DNA from: Rhabdophis nuchalis
Lineage: Eukaryota; Chordata; Lepidosauria; Squamata; Natricidae
Assembly (NCBI GenBank): GCA_039707465.1
Contig: CM077644.1
Location: 141,856,462-141,920,461, forward strand
DNA: 64,000 nt
Direction: 5' to 3'
A model generated the notes under the pieces. It was not told where the DNA came from and made no database searches. It saw only the letters and a list, made by a program, of their open reading frames with translations. The position numbers and the translations under genes were made by a program. Below, one piece after another: positions 34,625-46,827 of this stretch. How positions within the stretch are numbered: the stretch's first letter is position 1; each line of letters starts with the position of its first letter.

Positions 34625-36120
34625 CTATGCATATTCATACCTGTGTATGAATAAATTAAAATATTCTACCTCTTTTATTCCCTTCTTTTTCTTTTTTATC
34701 TTTGCACCACAACCACTTTTTTCCTGATTGCTGAGTAAATTCCGCCTGGTGAACTAACACTCAATAGTTGTACAGGAGACAAAATTCACTGCATTGACAT
34801 TCACCCAGGAACTCATTAATAGCTCAGAGGCTGAATCCATCATCACTGCCTGACATCCTATTGCTGCAAGTCAAACCAGCATTTCTGTAAGATTAAACTG
34901 ACCTTGAAACTCTACAGAAGAGTAATCAGTGCATGCAATTTTAGCTATCCTGCTTTTTAGTTCCTGAAGTGGTTAAGTTTACTTGTGTCGTCGTCCCCCC
35001 AACCCCCCTGGTTTTTCTTACATTTTAAAAGTTCAGTATTTGCTCCCAAGGTTTTCTTGTATATTGAGTATTGTTTCATGAAGACTTTAAGAGGCTATCC
35101 CCTTGACTAGAGAGAACTGAACTTAATTGAACGTTCAGATCTTTCCTGTACTTGAAAGTCTGTTTGAACAGCCCAGCCTTGTTGAAACTGTTGCTCTCTT
35201 CAAACAGCAGAAATGTACTTTGTTCATGTACTAAACTCAAAAGCAAAAGTACACATTTCAAATGCACATCTAAATTGAAAAGTGAATGCATAACAACTGT
35301 TATGCAACTACAATACATAACATTCCAATCGTTGAAAGATTATTAAAACGCACGGGAAGCAAATCAATCATCCATCTTGGCTTTTTTGTTGAAAGAGAAG
35401 AAAATTGATTAAAATACTGAATACCCTTAATAGCTGGAAATTCTGAGAGCAGTCATTTCCACAAACCTGAAGAGCACAAATTTGGAGACAGTTGGACTAA
35501 CCTTATTTTCATTGTGAGTCCTTTCCTCAGACAGCTAGGATCAGAGAGTCCTGCATTAACCCTGAGCAGTTACTGCTGAATTATTTCCAGCCAGAGTTAT
35601 TTTATACTATTTATTAATAAAGATTGTAAACTTCTCTGCACCTACAGAAGCTGTTGCAAAGCTAGATATGTTATATCTAAGGAATTATGTCATGCTTATG
35701 TAGTATCGATATGCAATCCCAATTCATTCCAGATCACATGACATTTTATTTCTTATCTCTAATGATTGTAATTTAATGGATCATGTCTCTCAGGTTGGAT
35801 TGGATGCTTGAAGGTCCTGCCAAGCGGAAGAAAGAGGCAGAAATCTTTACCTGCTTGCTTTGCAAAATCTCGCCTGTGGTCTAGCTCTGTGGCCTAAAAT
35901 ATGATACAGAGATGCAAACTGCCTTTCTCATCAAATGGAGGAGGAGCTCTTGACCGTAAAATTACCTTGCTCCTACAAGATGTAATTGCCCCATCAATTG
36001 CCTCTCAGGATCAGTGCCATTGGTAATAACATTTGGATGGAAAGCATTCAGGCTTATTGCTCAATCCATCTACTGTTCGTTTTCTCAGTTATACCCTTTC
36101 CAGTGCAATTTTTGAAGCAT
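34625..36120. other. Non-coding stretch
   Basis: No recognised termini. Acceptor-like sites at 35519 and 35794 give either an early stop or a frame without donor in the gene's phase. Confidence 0.4.
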
Positions 36121-36124
36121 AGAG

Positions 36125-36182
36125 CAGGGATCCCCAACCTTTGCAACTTTAAGTCTGAAGGAGCTGAAATCCTTCAGAAGCA
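36125..36182. mobile_element. Truncated hAT MITE (CAGGGGTCTCCAACC type)
   Basis: 'CAGGGATCCCCAACCTTTGC' and 'aactttaagtctgaaggagc' match the left half of the copy at 31517; the right arm is missing. Confidence 0.65.
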
Positions 36183-37035
36183 AGATGTTTGTGGGTTTTT
36201 CTGCCAAAATAAGATGCTGTGTCAGGTCTGCTTCTAACAATAACCAAGAAAGAATCCGCTCAACTCCATTTGGAAAGAATTAAGAGTACTTTTACTGGTT
36301 ATGAAAAGAACACCATCGATGTAAAGCAAGGTCTGAGGCTTTTACACGCGAAAGCATACATATCACTATATGTCCAAACCCCTTTGCCCAATAACCCCCA
36401 CCCCATTGTCCAATGCGTAAACCCCTTTGGTGTCATGTGAATTGAATCTTCAGGAGCATCATCAGGATGGCATGCAAGACCGTTGACCTTGATCACTGCA
36501 AGGCCCCAGCCACTGGTATGCGAAGTAGATGGCGAGAACATACTCCTTTCTCCAAATCTCCCTCCAGCACCATACAGTTCCAAGCCCAAATACCAAAGCC
36601 CCTCCCTCCCCGTTTCAATGGCAGCCGAAGCAAGCAGGAAAGTGGAGGCTGACATGCTGGGCTTGGATATATTCTTCCAATAAAAGTGCATTCGCACCCA
36701 AGAATAAATGGAGCAGAAGGGTATTTTTTGCCAAAGTTGGATCATATTATAAGTTGTGTTATTATCCTTTCTTGGCTGAAGAAATAGACAAATATTTTTA
36801 TACAACGAAGATGCTTTTATAACATATAAAGAGTTAAGGTACAACTTGCTATCTTGTGCTTTTTTGAGATAGGATAGCAGGATCATCTGTAGTTGCCATG
36901 GTAACAGCGAGGTAAGCAAATTGGAGATGAACACATAGCATGTCTCTGATCAGCTTAGTTCTGGATGTTGAATTTCTGCCACTCCCATCTGCTTCTCCAG
37001 TTTGGGGAACAAATTGGTTTAGTGTCTCATCAGTC
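36183..37035. other. Non-coding stretch
   Basis: A 211-codon minus-strand frame (36299-36934) covers this part, but I see no domain, no splice sites and no repeat match. Confidence 0.35.
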
Positions 37036-37039
37036 TGAA

Positions 37040-37195
37040 AGGATGCAAATGTGAGTAGATAAATAGTTACCACTTTGGTGGAAAGATAACAACGTTCTGT
37101 GCATCTTCGTGCATAGTCATACCGACCACACGCCCACAAATGCATCTTTGGAAATGCTGGTTCCATTGACTAAAAATGGAGATCAACATGACTGA
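37040..37195 (+). repeat. Old Sauria SINE fragment
   Basis: 'gtagataaatagttaccactttggtggaaag', 'aacgttctgtgcatctt', 'catagtcataccgaccacac' and 'aatggagatcaacatgac' follow the body of the SINE at 28718 in order. The tRNA-like head is missing. Confidence 0.75.
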
Positions 37196-37926
37196 ACAGT
37201 GAAATCTTGATGTTTACTTTTATGAATCAGTGGCTTATGTTTCTAAATTAGACATTTTTCTTTAACCACAAATGTTAGAAAGCAATTGAATCTTTTTTTT
37301 AAATGAAAAAAGTTGGGTTGAAGAGAGGAAGTGGGAAGATGTATATCTTGTAGATGCCAACTAGTAATGGAATTACAGGGTGATCATTGCAGCTAGGACT
37401 ACATTTCTCTTGCCATAATAATAAATGGAGGTCGGTTTATGCCAGGATATACCTAGATTTAATGGGACAATGTGTTGTATGTAATGAAAGGCAGCATATA
37501 AATGCAAAATATTGAGAAATAAAAAATGAACTTGCTAATCCTAGGAAGATACCTGAACTTCAAAGAGACAAGTTTAGGCTGTCTGATCAAAAAATATCTG
37601 ATGGATGATGATGATGGCTTATCTGCAAGAATGCTTTTAAGATTTCTGAGGGCATTTCAGAAAGCCAATTTATCCTTTACTTCTATTACAAGTTATTGTT
37701 TCCATAGATGGCCAATCCATTATGAAGGAGAACCATGATAGCAAGAGTGAGGTAACTTACATTTTATGTTTTTAAAGTCAGAAGAAGTGGCCCCATGCAG
37801 TTGCTCAAGTTGTCCAGGAATTGAAAAGTCACCAAAAATGTTCTGCAGAATAACTTCACCTTTCAGTTCATATTTTCCTACTTAATATGTTGATAGTAGC
37901 CATGTAACTACAACTTTTCTTTAAGC

Positions 37927-38056
37927 CAGGGGTCTGCAAAGTTGGCTCTTTTAAGACTGGTGGACTTCAACTCTCAGAATTCCCCAGCTGGCTGGCTGGG
38001 AAATTCTGGGAGTTGAAGTCCACCAATCTTAAAAGAGCCAACTTTGCAGACCCGTG
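37927..38056. mobile_element. Palindromic hAT MITE (CAGGGGTCTGCAAAGTTGGC type)
   Basis: A complete hairpin from CAGGGGTCTGCAAAGTTGGC to GCCAACTTTGCAGACCCGTG. Flanks CTTTAAGC / CTCTAAGC are an 8-bp duplication with one mismatch. Confidence 0.92.
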
Positions 38057-38059
38057 CTC

Positions 38060-38980
38060 TAAGCCATTTCTCTCCATGACCAGAAATAATGTATGCTTTG
38101 AGCCATGTACATATATTATTCTAATAAATATTTTTATTATTAAATACATTCTGTATCTCTGTGTACAAATATAGAGATGTTTGTTTGTTTAAAATTGCCA
38201 GCTATGGGGCTACTCTAAGAGGCTTACAGGAGTAAAATGTAAAATTATAAAAATACAAATATAACCAAAGTAAAAATAATGAAACAATTAAAAAAATAAT
38301 GAAAGTGCAGCAATATGAATTCAAATATATTGAATAAATTTCTCACACTTTTCAAAAAAAGGAGAAATATACAAAACTGTTTGAACAAATAACATATTTT
38401 CTGCTAGGATCTATGCGGAGGTCAATATCCTAAATTCCAAACTTCTGTGTATCATTTTGCCTGAAGTTCATTTAAGTGTTTGGAAAGAGACATAAAATTC
38501 AAAAGTAGCCTCATTTTAGTTTCTAAGGCAGTCTCAATATAATTGTTTCTTATGACTGGATACTCTAGCAGTTGTTTCAATGCTCACATAACCCAGATAG
38601 AATATTAGATGCTTTGAGGAGTTGGCAGCATGTAAGGAACGATGACCCTTACCTACTATCTAAGAGCTGGAATTCTAGATAGAAATTATATCCAGCTATG
38701 TGTGAGAAGGGTTCACACCCCACTGCTAAGCTATGACTACATTTTTATATAGCAGCACTCGGTGCAACACGATCAAAGTGATAGTCAATGAAAAGACTTT
38801 TTTTCTTTATTATTTATTGCTCAAAGAGCAGGGGAATTGACAATACATTGCCAAGTCCATGCATTGTGTAGGTCACAGGCAGCAATACCAGAGTATAAAA
38901 CAGAAAGCATGAGATCCCAGATCATGCAGGATTTGAAGCCATTGCCAAAGCTTGATGTGGACTATAGGGAAGAAATAGTC
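38060..38980. other. Non-coding stretch
   Basis: AT-rich, with decayed 'aaaatgtaaaattataaaaatacaaatataa' near 38235. No element borders visible. Confidence 0.4.
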
Positions 38981-38985
38981 TAGTT

Positions 38986-39202
38986 TTGTGATGGCGAACC
39001 TATGGCACATGTGCCAGAGGTGGCACACAGAGCCCTCTTTGTGGGCACGCACACTGTCATCGCAGCTCAGCCAGCTGATCGTCAGATTTTGTGGCGTGCA
39101 TGTGCACCAGCCAGCTGGTTATCGGGCTTCCAGTGCTCTGCTGTGTGCATGCGTGCTCCTTCCAGTTTGGGCACTCTGTGCCTAAAAGGTTTGCCGTCAC
39201 TG
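38986..39202. mobile_element. hAT MITE (CAGTGATGGCGAACC type), short
   Basis: Starts TTGTGATGGCGAACCTATGG and ends AGGTTTGCCGTCACTG. Flanks GTCTAGTT / GTCTACTT are an 8-bp duplication with one mismatch. Confidence 0.86.
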
Positions 39203-39204
39203 GT

Positions 39205-41795
39205 CTACTTCTATCAGGCCATGCAAGACCAACATTTTAGTATTTCTATCAAGCCCAACCAATTCAGAGGTTTCATTCTTCCTAACCCAGAAGGAGGCTG
39301 GCGATGTGATTCATTATTTCTAGTGGTCTAACAAGAGAGTCAAGACTTCAGTATATATGGGTTCCTTCTACTACATTGGCTAGGTCATTGATGGGAATCC
39401 CGATGTTAAATTCTGCAACCTCACACCATTCACTAATGTCATGATTCAGTTCCTGAATACCTTAACTCTGAGGCCAAGTGGTACCTCACAGATGTGGCTC
39501 CTTGCTTAGAAACTCCATACTCTCAACAGAGGAATGTCTCTGTGATTGCCTTGAGGAAACAGAACTGACTTTTGATGTGACCTAGTGAAGAACTGCTTTT
39601 AAAATTATAGGCTTTCCTCAAGTGGGATCTCAATATAGCAAAGATCTTCATCTCCTTATGAACTCCAGAATGTCAGCAGTCCTGAAACTGGTGATACCAG
39701 TGTAAGTATCTCCAGTCCTGGAGATATCCTTTAAAATCTGAACCGGAATGGGATTGCCCAGCTTTGCTCTTTAGATTAATGTTCAGATGAGATTTATTTG
39801 ATGATGAAAATTAGACAGCTTTGCTGGAATCTTACAGCTCATTCAATGTTAAAGTGCTTGGACAGAAGAGGGCAACAGTGCATAAAGTTCAAATGCTTCC
39901 TCTGTCAGCCTTACAGGGTAAATCAAACCAAGAAACCAATGACATGTAGGCCTGAAACTACTTTTATTAGAACAGCTCTAGTCACAGAATATTGCAAATG
40001 GGAAGGTGCTTCTTCCTCACTTTATTTTTATGTGAATTTGGGAGCACCCCGTATGGGGCATTTTCTTAAATTAGTTTCTTGGAATGGGCTGAAGCCATGC
40101 TTGTCTGAGCCTTAGCTTGGTAATACTATAGTTCTTCTCACTGTCCTTCACGGCTATTCTCTACGTTGTCTATACTACTGATATCCCTCCGGGTATTCTT
40201 CCTTCATTGCTGTTCAGTTCCCTAGGATGTATAAATGAGGTTTCACCTTTAATGGCACATTTCTGTTAGCAGCTTGTCTAAGCAGGCTGGGCATCTCCCT
40301 TCCCTTCTTTTTCACATATTAAACTTGGCCATTGGAGAGGTGTGTGAGATGGGTGGCAATATAATGAATGAATGAATGAATGAATGAATGAATATTTTAG
40401 AGGCTACAACTGTTTCTCTGGCAAAGATTAAGTTTTGGACTGCTGAGCTATAACAATGCTGAGACAGAATATACCCACTTTGGCACTTCTCACTTTCTGC
40501 TTGGCAATGAGGTAGCTGTCTAAGAATATTCTAAACTTCACACACATTATTAGGTCATGATAGATCATTTCATTATCCTCAGAGTACATATAAGACTATC
40601 ACTGGCTTAAATCCTAATGTGATGGGCATAGTTTTACCACCAGTAGAGGCAAGATCTGAACCCTACACTTCCTGCTTGTCATTTGTTCTACTATGGTAGT
40701 TTATGACCTAGTTGCCCTTTAAATGCTGCTAAATAAAATCTGTTAGGACAATCAATATCCATTAAGGAAATGAAAAGTGTAGATTGATATCAATAACATT
40801 TTCACTGGTGAGCAGGTTGAAGGAGCAACAGATGTTCCATCATTAGTAATTACTTTGTGCTTTCTCAGTTCAGTCTGATGGCGTTTACTTACCTACCTGA
40901 GATTTAGTGATGTGTCTTTTTTAAAGTATATGCATAATCTTCAAACTGGCATGTTAAATGCAGAGCAAAAATCTCTTCTGAACTTTGAAACTATCATTCA
41001 GTAGCGGAAGCAAGACTGAGGCTACAATATTTCATTGATGAAATAAAATCTAAGAAGGAAGTACTTTCTCTTTTTTTAAAGGGATAACATAGAGGCTGTT
41101 CATCAGCCTTCCGCAATTTGGCATGGTCAAGATATGTTTAGAATGCAATCCCCAAAATTCCCATTATTCAAGCTGATGACAAATCCTTAGAATTGTAGAC
41201 CTGACATATAGTTAAAGGAATACAATTCCCTTATAGCAGAAAAGTTTGGAGTTAGCCATAAATATGATTCTGGACAAAGAAGGAAGCATTTCAATCAATC
41301 AAATCTGTAAAGATAAACTTGCTGTATTTCAACATGTGGTTTTATACTGTACACCTGAACAAAGGGCCATGGTATTTGACTGATTTATACATACTGGTAG
41401 CAAATAAATACAGCAGAATTTTGTTTCTTGATTTGAAAGGTCCACATACCAGGAGTTACAGGATCTGGATGCAGCAGAAACTTCTCAGATTATTTTAAAT
41501 ACAAAAATCATTCCTGACCAGCCTGTCTTTCTCCTTCCAGTACTAAAAACAGCAAATTAGAGATCTGTTGACAAGTGTTCTCTATTCACACAACACTGGA
41601 GCGTGATGGCTGGATAGATCTGGCCAGAAACTAACATTCATTTGAAGGCATACCTAAATATTTCCAGGATCCCATACAGTGCAGCAAATGTTCACTATAA
41701 TTGGCAAGAAAGGGGTACCTGAAGATATCCATTCAGAAAACCCCTATGTGAGCTTCTCCCACAAACCCTGTAACCAATGTAATGCCTACACGTGT
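39205..41795. other. Non-coding stretch
   Basis: Contains (TGAA)n at about 40363-40393. Acceptor-like sites at 39532 and 40870 open short frames but end in a stop or in the wrong phase. Confidence 0.4.
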
Positions 41796-41803
41796 GTATG
41801 AGT

Positions 41804-41933
41804 CAGGGTGTCAAACTCAGGGCCTGCGGGCCAGATGTGTCACGTGCTGGCAACACCCACACCTGGTTTAGAGAAGGGGGAGTTCTTATACATTATATGA
41901 TGAAGCCGTAATGCCATGAGTTTGACATCCCTG
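41804..41933. mobile_element. hAT MITE (CAGGGGTGTCAAACTC type), decayed
   Basis: CAGGGTGTCAAACTCAGGGCC and ATGAGTTTGACATCCCTG are inverted termini. The flanking duplication is eroded. Confidence 0.8.
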
Positions 41934-42551
41934 CTATGTGAAGATGAAGATGAAGTCATTGTTACATGGTAAGTCTTCCTTCACATAATTCCACCTTCTA
42001 GCATTCACAAGAATGCTATTTTTTTCTAAAATATTGTAAAGCAAGGCATTTTGCATTTGTGTAAAGCACAAGAACCTTAATCTGACTACTGAAGCAAGCA
42101 TATGTTGCTTTAGTTGATTCCATCAGAGTTAAATAAAGGTGTAATACAAGATTCTTTTCAAATTATACTTCATGTCTGCATTAAATTACATGGTATGCAT
42201 CCTTAGATTCAATTTGTAATGCTTTAGTTATTTAGCCTAAAACTATAAGCTCCATAACTGCAAAATCAATAGCTCAGTAGTGCTGACTTTACAGTCTAAT
42301 CAAGTGTGAAGATCAACCACTTCTGTGATAAAAGTAACTCAGTTCCTGGGACAATAGCTGGAAAATACTATTTATCCCAAGAATAATCATTCCAATTCCC
42401 CTAGTGTCTTTCTCTGTATGATCATCACATCTAATGCTGAATTTTCTCCAAATAAAAGCAACACTTACCTGTGGTAGTAGGGCAAAAATTAAGAGGAAAT
42501 GGAGAAAAAAATTCAGATTTACAGAAATCAAAATTCTAATAGGGTGGATCT

Positions 42552-42676
42552 ACAGTAGTGTTTCTCAACTCTGACAACTTTAAGATGCATAGACTCCAAG
42601 TCCCAGAATTCTCCATCCAGCTTGCTTGATCTCCAGGCAACTTGTATCTTAAACTGGTCAAGGCTGAGAACCCTAG
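42552..42676. mobile_element. Palindromic hAT MITE (CAGTGTTTCTCAACC type), old copy
   Basis: 'agtagtgtttctcaactctgacaactttaag' pairs loosely with 'cttaaactggtcaaggctgagaaccctagg'. Many mismatches suggest a greater age than the other copies. Confidence 0.65.
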
Positions 42677-42705
42677 GTCTGGGGTGAAAATGTAGTACTC
42701 TATAG

Positions 42706-43749
42706 CAGGGGTCCCCAGATCCCAGGGTACAAACCAGTACCTGGCCTTGGCCTATTCGGAACCAGGCCAAGCGAGAATCCACTTGTATTTCTTGTGTGAA
42801 TGGAGCTGCATACCCATGAGCACTGGCCCGCTACTCACACACCCCTATTCCCTTCTTCCTCTACACCAGCTGGGCTTCCAATCTGCTTCATTTCCATTTG
42901 GGGGGAGAGAAATCTATGTTTTTTCTCCCTCTTCATTTCCCCCCCCCCCATTGGAAATGAGGCAGCTGTGAAAGAGAAGAGAACGTGCCCCATGTGGCTT
43001 CTTCAAACAGGCAAAGAAGGAACAGGAGGCGAGGATTCGTTGGATGCACTGCTCTGTCCTCTGATAGCTGCCCTTTTTCCAATGAAAGGGGTGGAGAATC
43101 CATGCAATTTCCTCCCTCTGCATGGATTATCCACACACTTCATTGGAAATGAGGTGACTATCAAAAAGAAGAGGGCAGCGCACGCCATGTGGGGTTGTCG
43201 GAGCCTCCGGAAGAACGAGTATGCTAAGGCACACGAAATTTCACCAACCGGTATGCGTGTACCAGTCCGCACCGGCTGAAACCCACCCCTGGTCTGAATG
43301 GGCACAAAACTACTCCCTCAAAGGCTTCTCTTCTCCGCACCAAAAGCTCTTGCAAATGGAGAGAAGTCTTCGGGAGAGCAGTCTCGCACTACTTCAGGCT
43401 TCCTGTCCCTTTACAAAAGCTTTTGGCATTGAGAAGCCTTAAAGACTGCAAAACCATGCTCTAAAGCAGGGGTCTCCCACCTTTGCAACTTTAAGTCTGA
43501 AGGACTTCAGCTCCCAGACTTCTCCAGCCAGCTTTGCTGGCTGGAGAATTCTGGGAGCTGAAGTCCTTCAGACTTAAAGTTGCAAAGGTTGGAGACCCCT
43601 GCTCTAAAGGCTTCTCTTCTGTCTTGCGTGAGTGAAGCTGTGCACATGCACACATGCGCATGCATGCCCTGGGCCACTGTCCGTGCAGCACGGTTCCCCT
43701 TTCCCCACCCCCAGCTGGGCCGCCAAGCCACAAAGGTTGGGGACCGCTG
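42706..43749. mobile_element. Long hAT element (CAGGGGTCCCCAACC type) with a nested MITE
   Basis: CAGGGGTCCCCAGATCCC and CACAAAGGTTGGGGACCGCTG are the termini. Flanks CTCTATAG / CTCTATAA are an 8-bp duplication with one mismatch. The inside has long inverted arms at about 42900-43190 ('cctccatttccaatg'-type phrases on both strands) and a 'gaaacccacccctg' end of another repeat near 43290. The MITE at 43467 is nested in it. Without inserts it resembles a composite of several repeats. Confidence 0.82.
43467..43601. mobile_element. Palindromic hAT MITE (CAGGGGTCTCCAACC type), nested
   Basis: The hairpin starts CAGGGGTCTCCCACCTTTGC with the complement at the end. Flanks CTCTAAAG / CTCTAAAG are a perfect 8-bp duplication. 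It lies inside the element at 42706-43749, so it is younger than that element. Confidence 0.94.
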
Positions 43750-43757
43750 CTCTATAA

Positions 43758-44700
43758 GGTCAGAAATGTTATGAGTTAAGAGCAGTGAGGAAGTTCAGCG
43801 ATGTAAAATGTTGGCAGATAGTTACTTAGCGAACAAGATGTAAAAAGGAAAGTATCCAAAAAAGTGGTGAATTGGAGAGTAACCATTTGGAATGGATGTG
43901 AAGGAACCTCAGCCATAACATCCTTATGGAAAAGTAACGTACTAAAAATAAAAGCTGAATAATCAGTGTTCATTTCTCCTCATTTGGATATTACTTTTGA
44001 TTATGGAAGGTGAACCAATAATCTGTTGTCATTTAGTGTCCACACTAAATTCTATTTCCACTGATGTGTGTGTTTGTATGCGTACATAGTAGATATTCAA
44101 TGAGCCATAACAAATGTCTATGCCTATGACTTTATTTAGGATTAAATGATGACTCAGAGAACAATGCAGTTTAAAATCAGATCCCTTTACAGGGTGACCT
44201 GCTTTATATGCAGTGTTTTTTGTTAAGAAAGTGGTTTAAGGCATAATTAAGAATAATCTTCCTTTGTTCAAAAGTAATGGATTCAGACACACATTTTGCA
44301 AGATATAAGCAAGGTACTTTAGACCTGGGGGGAAAAAACATTTTGTTTCTCTGGAATTTAGCATTACTTGAGATAATAGCAGTTCATTAGCACCCCTGCA
44401 GCAGCTCCCCCCACTTCCTTCTTCTCATCTTCTGCATTCTGGTTGAAGATAAGATGCTTTGGATGAGAGATTTATATCTAGTCTACAGGGCTTCCTTGGC
44501 ACTCTTGCTTGAAAGCTTGGAAATCTTTTTACAAGGGGTGGGGGTGGAAGGACACATTCCACTGTACATTTGGAGAGGGTCAAAGGTCAACTAAGGCAGC
44601 AATATAGAAACAGAACCTGTACCTGACATGCTGGTTAAACCAGATGAATTCCCTCCTAGAAAATTTTTTTCTAGGATTTAGAAGGATTTTTTTTGGGGGG
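43758..44700. other. Non-coding stretch
   Basis: No element borders. The 41 bases at 44090-44130 recur with one difference near 46788 (see there). Confidence 0.4.
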
Positions 44701-44882
44701 GTCTTTTAATGCAGGGGTCCCCAACCTTTTTTGCACCAGGGACCGGTTTCATTTTAAAGAAAGTTTTGCGGACCGGCTGAGTGGCTCAGCAGTCATGTGA
44801 CTGGGTGGGCGTGGCCAACTTGGAAAATGTGAAACTCACTTAACAATGATCTTGGTTAACAACCAAACTTTTGGGCTCAATT

Positions 44883-44886
44883 GTGG

Positions 44887-44938
<52 letters not shown>

Positions 44939-45490
44939 TCCCTCTTTCTCTCTTTCTTTCCCTCTTTGTCTCTCTCTCTTTCTCTCTCTCTGTCTGTCTT
45001 TCTCTTTCTTTCTCTCCCACTTTTTTCCTTTCTTTCTTTCTTTCTTTCTTTGTCTCTTTCATTCCCTCTTTCTCTCTCTCTTTCTCTCTCTTTATTTCCC
45101 TCTCTCTTTTCTCTTTCTTTCTTTCCCTCTTTCTTTCTCTTTTTCTTTCTCTCTTTTTTTCTTTCTCTCCCTTTTTTTCTGTTTCCTTTCGGTCTCTCTG
45201 TCTTTCTCTTTCTGTCTGTCTTTTTCTTTCTTTCTCTCTCTCTCCCACTTTTTTCTTTTTTTCTGTCTATTTCTTTCCCTCTCTCTCTCTCTTTCTTTCG
45301 CTTTCTCTCTTTCTTTCCCTCTTTCTTTCTCTCTCTTTCTCTTTTTTCTTTCTCTCTCTTTTTCTCTTTCCTTTCTGTCTCTCTGTCTCTCTCTTTCTGT
45401 CTGTCTTTCTTTTTCTTTCTCTCTCTTTCTTTCTCTCTCCCACTTTTTTTCTTTCTTTCTCTCTCTCTCTCTCTCTGTCTCTCTCCCCTT
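44883..45490 (+). repeat. Long pyrimidine microsatellite, (CTTT)n / (CT)n
   Basis: About 600 bp of almost pure C and T on the plus strand, starting with perfect (CTTT)n and then mixed CTTT, CT and CTGT units with few G or A bases. It lies wholly inside the hAT element at 44712. Mirror-symmetric purine-pyrimidine tracts of this size can form triplex DNA. Confidence 0.93.
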
Positions 45491-45507
45491 CGACCGCCCA
45501 TCTGTCA

Positions 45508-45510
<3 letters not shown>

Positions 45511-45552
<42 letters not shown>

Positions 45553-45553
45553 T
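45511..45553 (+). repeat. (TG)n microsatellite
   Basis: About 20 TG units follow the pyrimidine tract; more CT/GT repeats continue to about 45690. Confidence 0.92.
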
Positions 45554-46392
45554 GGCATTCACGCACTTAATCACTGTCTGCGTCTCTCTCTCTCCCTCCC
45601 TCTCTCTGTCTCTCTGTGTGTTTCTGTCACTCTCTGATTCCCCCCTCCCTCCCTGTCTCTCTCTGTGTCTGTGCCTCTCTCTGTCTGTCTGTCGTCGTCC
45701 CCGCCCCCCGCCGAGCCTCCTCAGCCGGCCCCGCTGCGCTCACCGCCGTGCTTGGTTGCTCATTCGCTCGCTCAGGCTCCTTCCAGGAGCTGAGAAGCCT
45801 CCGCGTGTGTGTGTGTGTGAGAGAGAGAGAGAAACGGCAACCCCTGGAAGATGACGAGTGGCCGGCATGCCGGCTGTGGAGGGAGGAAGGGGGAGGGAGG
45901 AAGGAAGGGAATCGACGGCCAGGAGTCCCACTGCCGACGAGGGTGGAGGAAGAGCCGCACTCCAAAGGCGCGAACAGCCACGCCTGCGCTCTCTTGTGCG
46001 CTCTGCCCAGGGGGCTGCCCCCTCCTCCCTCCTCCTCCTCCTCTCCAGCTCCGCGGCCCGGTTCCTACCAAGCCACGGACCGGCACCGGTCCGCGGCCCG
46101 GGGGTTGGGGACCCCTGTTTTAATGCACATATCATGCTATCCAGGGCTTACATTCTACACTACTTCCTTCACAATAGTGGGGAACTCTTCCCCTTGATTT
46201 CAGAAATTATAAACAGAGTCTTGATGAGGGCAGGGAAAGCAAAAACATTAGCAAAGTTGGAGACCTCGGGTGACCTGGGGTTTCAGGTTGTCCACTCTGG
46301 TGCAGAGTAGTAGTTTGTAAGGTTGTCAGGCATGAAAAACACTGCACTAGAGCTTCTGTGAGGACTGTGCTGCAAGTGAAGCTAATCAACTG

Positions 46393-46645
46393 TGTTTCCC
46401 TGTGTTAAGGCAGGGTCTTATTTTCTTTTGACCCTCAAAATAAGCACTTGGTCTTATTTTCGGGGAGATCTTATTATATTTGAGCTGCAGGAGGTGGCGA
46501 GTGTGGTCACCTCATGACTGCTGCTTTGTTGCAATGTTTTAGAGGAGGGCTTATTTTCAGGGGAGGGATTATTTTAGCACATGCACTCAAAAGCCCGACT
46601 GGGTTTATTATCCAGGAAGGTTTTATTTTAGGGAAAACGAGATAT
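46393..46645. repeat. Repeat with GAAAATAAGAC-like motif, copy 2
   Basis: 'gtgtttccctgtg', 'gggtcttattttc', 'ttggtcttattttcgggg', 'gggcttattttcagggg' and a right end 'agggaaaacgaga' mirror the left end. Related to 33440-33690. Confidence 0.5.
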
Positions 46646-46787
46646 AATGCCCAGACAGGCAGGGAGGAAAAGGAAGAGGAGTGATAATGAAGGCACCCTT
46701 GATAACCTCTTTCCCCTGATCAGCAAATTTTGCTCTTTCTGTGTTTTGTGTAGGGTCTATCTCCCTTTCTGTTCCTCCTTCCCATAT

Positions 46788-46827
46788 TAGATATTCAATG
46801 AGCCATAACAAATGTCTATGTCTATGA
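46788..46827 (+). repeat. 40-bp copy of sequence from about 2.7 kb upstream
   Basis: 'tagatattcaatgagccata' and the bases after it match 44090-44130 with one substitution. It sits precisely at the truncated end of the TA-family copy that follows. Confidence 0.8.

Larger units (their letters stand above)
44712..46117. mobile_element. 1.4-kb hAT element (CAGGGGTCCCCAACC type) with a pyrimidine-repeat core
   Basis: CAGGGGTCCCCAACCTTTTT and GGGGGTTGGGGACCCCTG are the termini, with subterminal 'gaccggcaccggtccgcgg'. The flanks TTTTAATG / TTTTAATG are a perfect 8-bp duplication. The inside holds a piece of the TA-flanked family (about 44833-44885), the long CTTT/CT tract, (TG)n and a GC-rich segment. 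It encodes no transposase; the frames of up to 327 codons are translations of simple repeat. Confidence 0.93.

Noticed and set aside
36299..36934. 211-codon minus-strand frame
   Set aside because: No motif, no splice signals and no family resemblance; kept only as a remark on the non-coding stretch.
39532..39590. Short open piece reading EECLCDCLEETEL after CTCTCAACAG
   Set aside because: The only donor (GTGACC) is weak and leaves a phase that breaks the terminal exon.
41934..41968. Candidate exon reading DEDEVIVTW before GTAAGT
   Set aside because: The acceptor would lie at the border of a transposon and the exit phase does not fit the terminal exon.
44836..45854. Frames of 99-327 codons on both strands rich in S/F/L or K/E/R
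   Set aside because: They are translations of the (CTTT)n/(CT)n tract in all frames, inside a hAT element.
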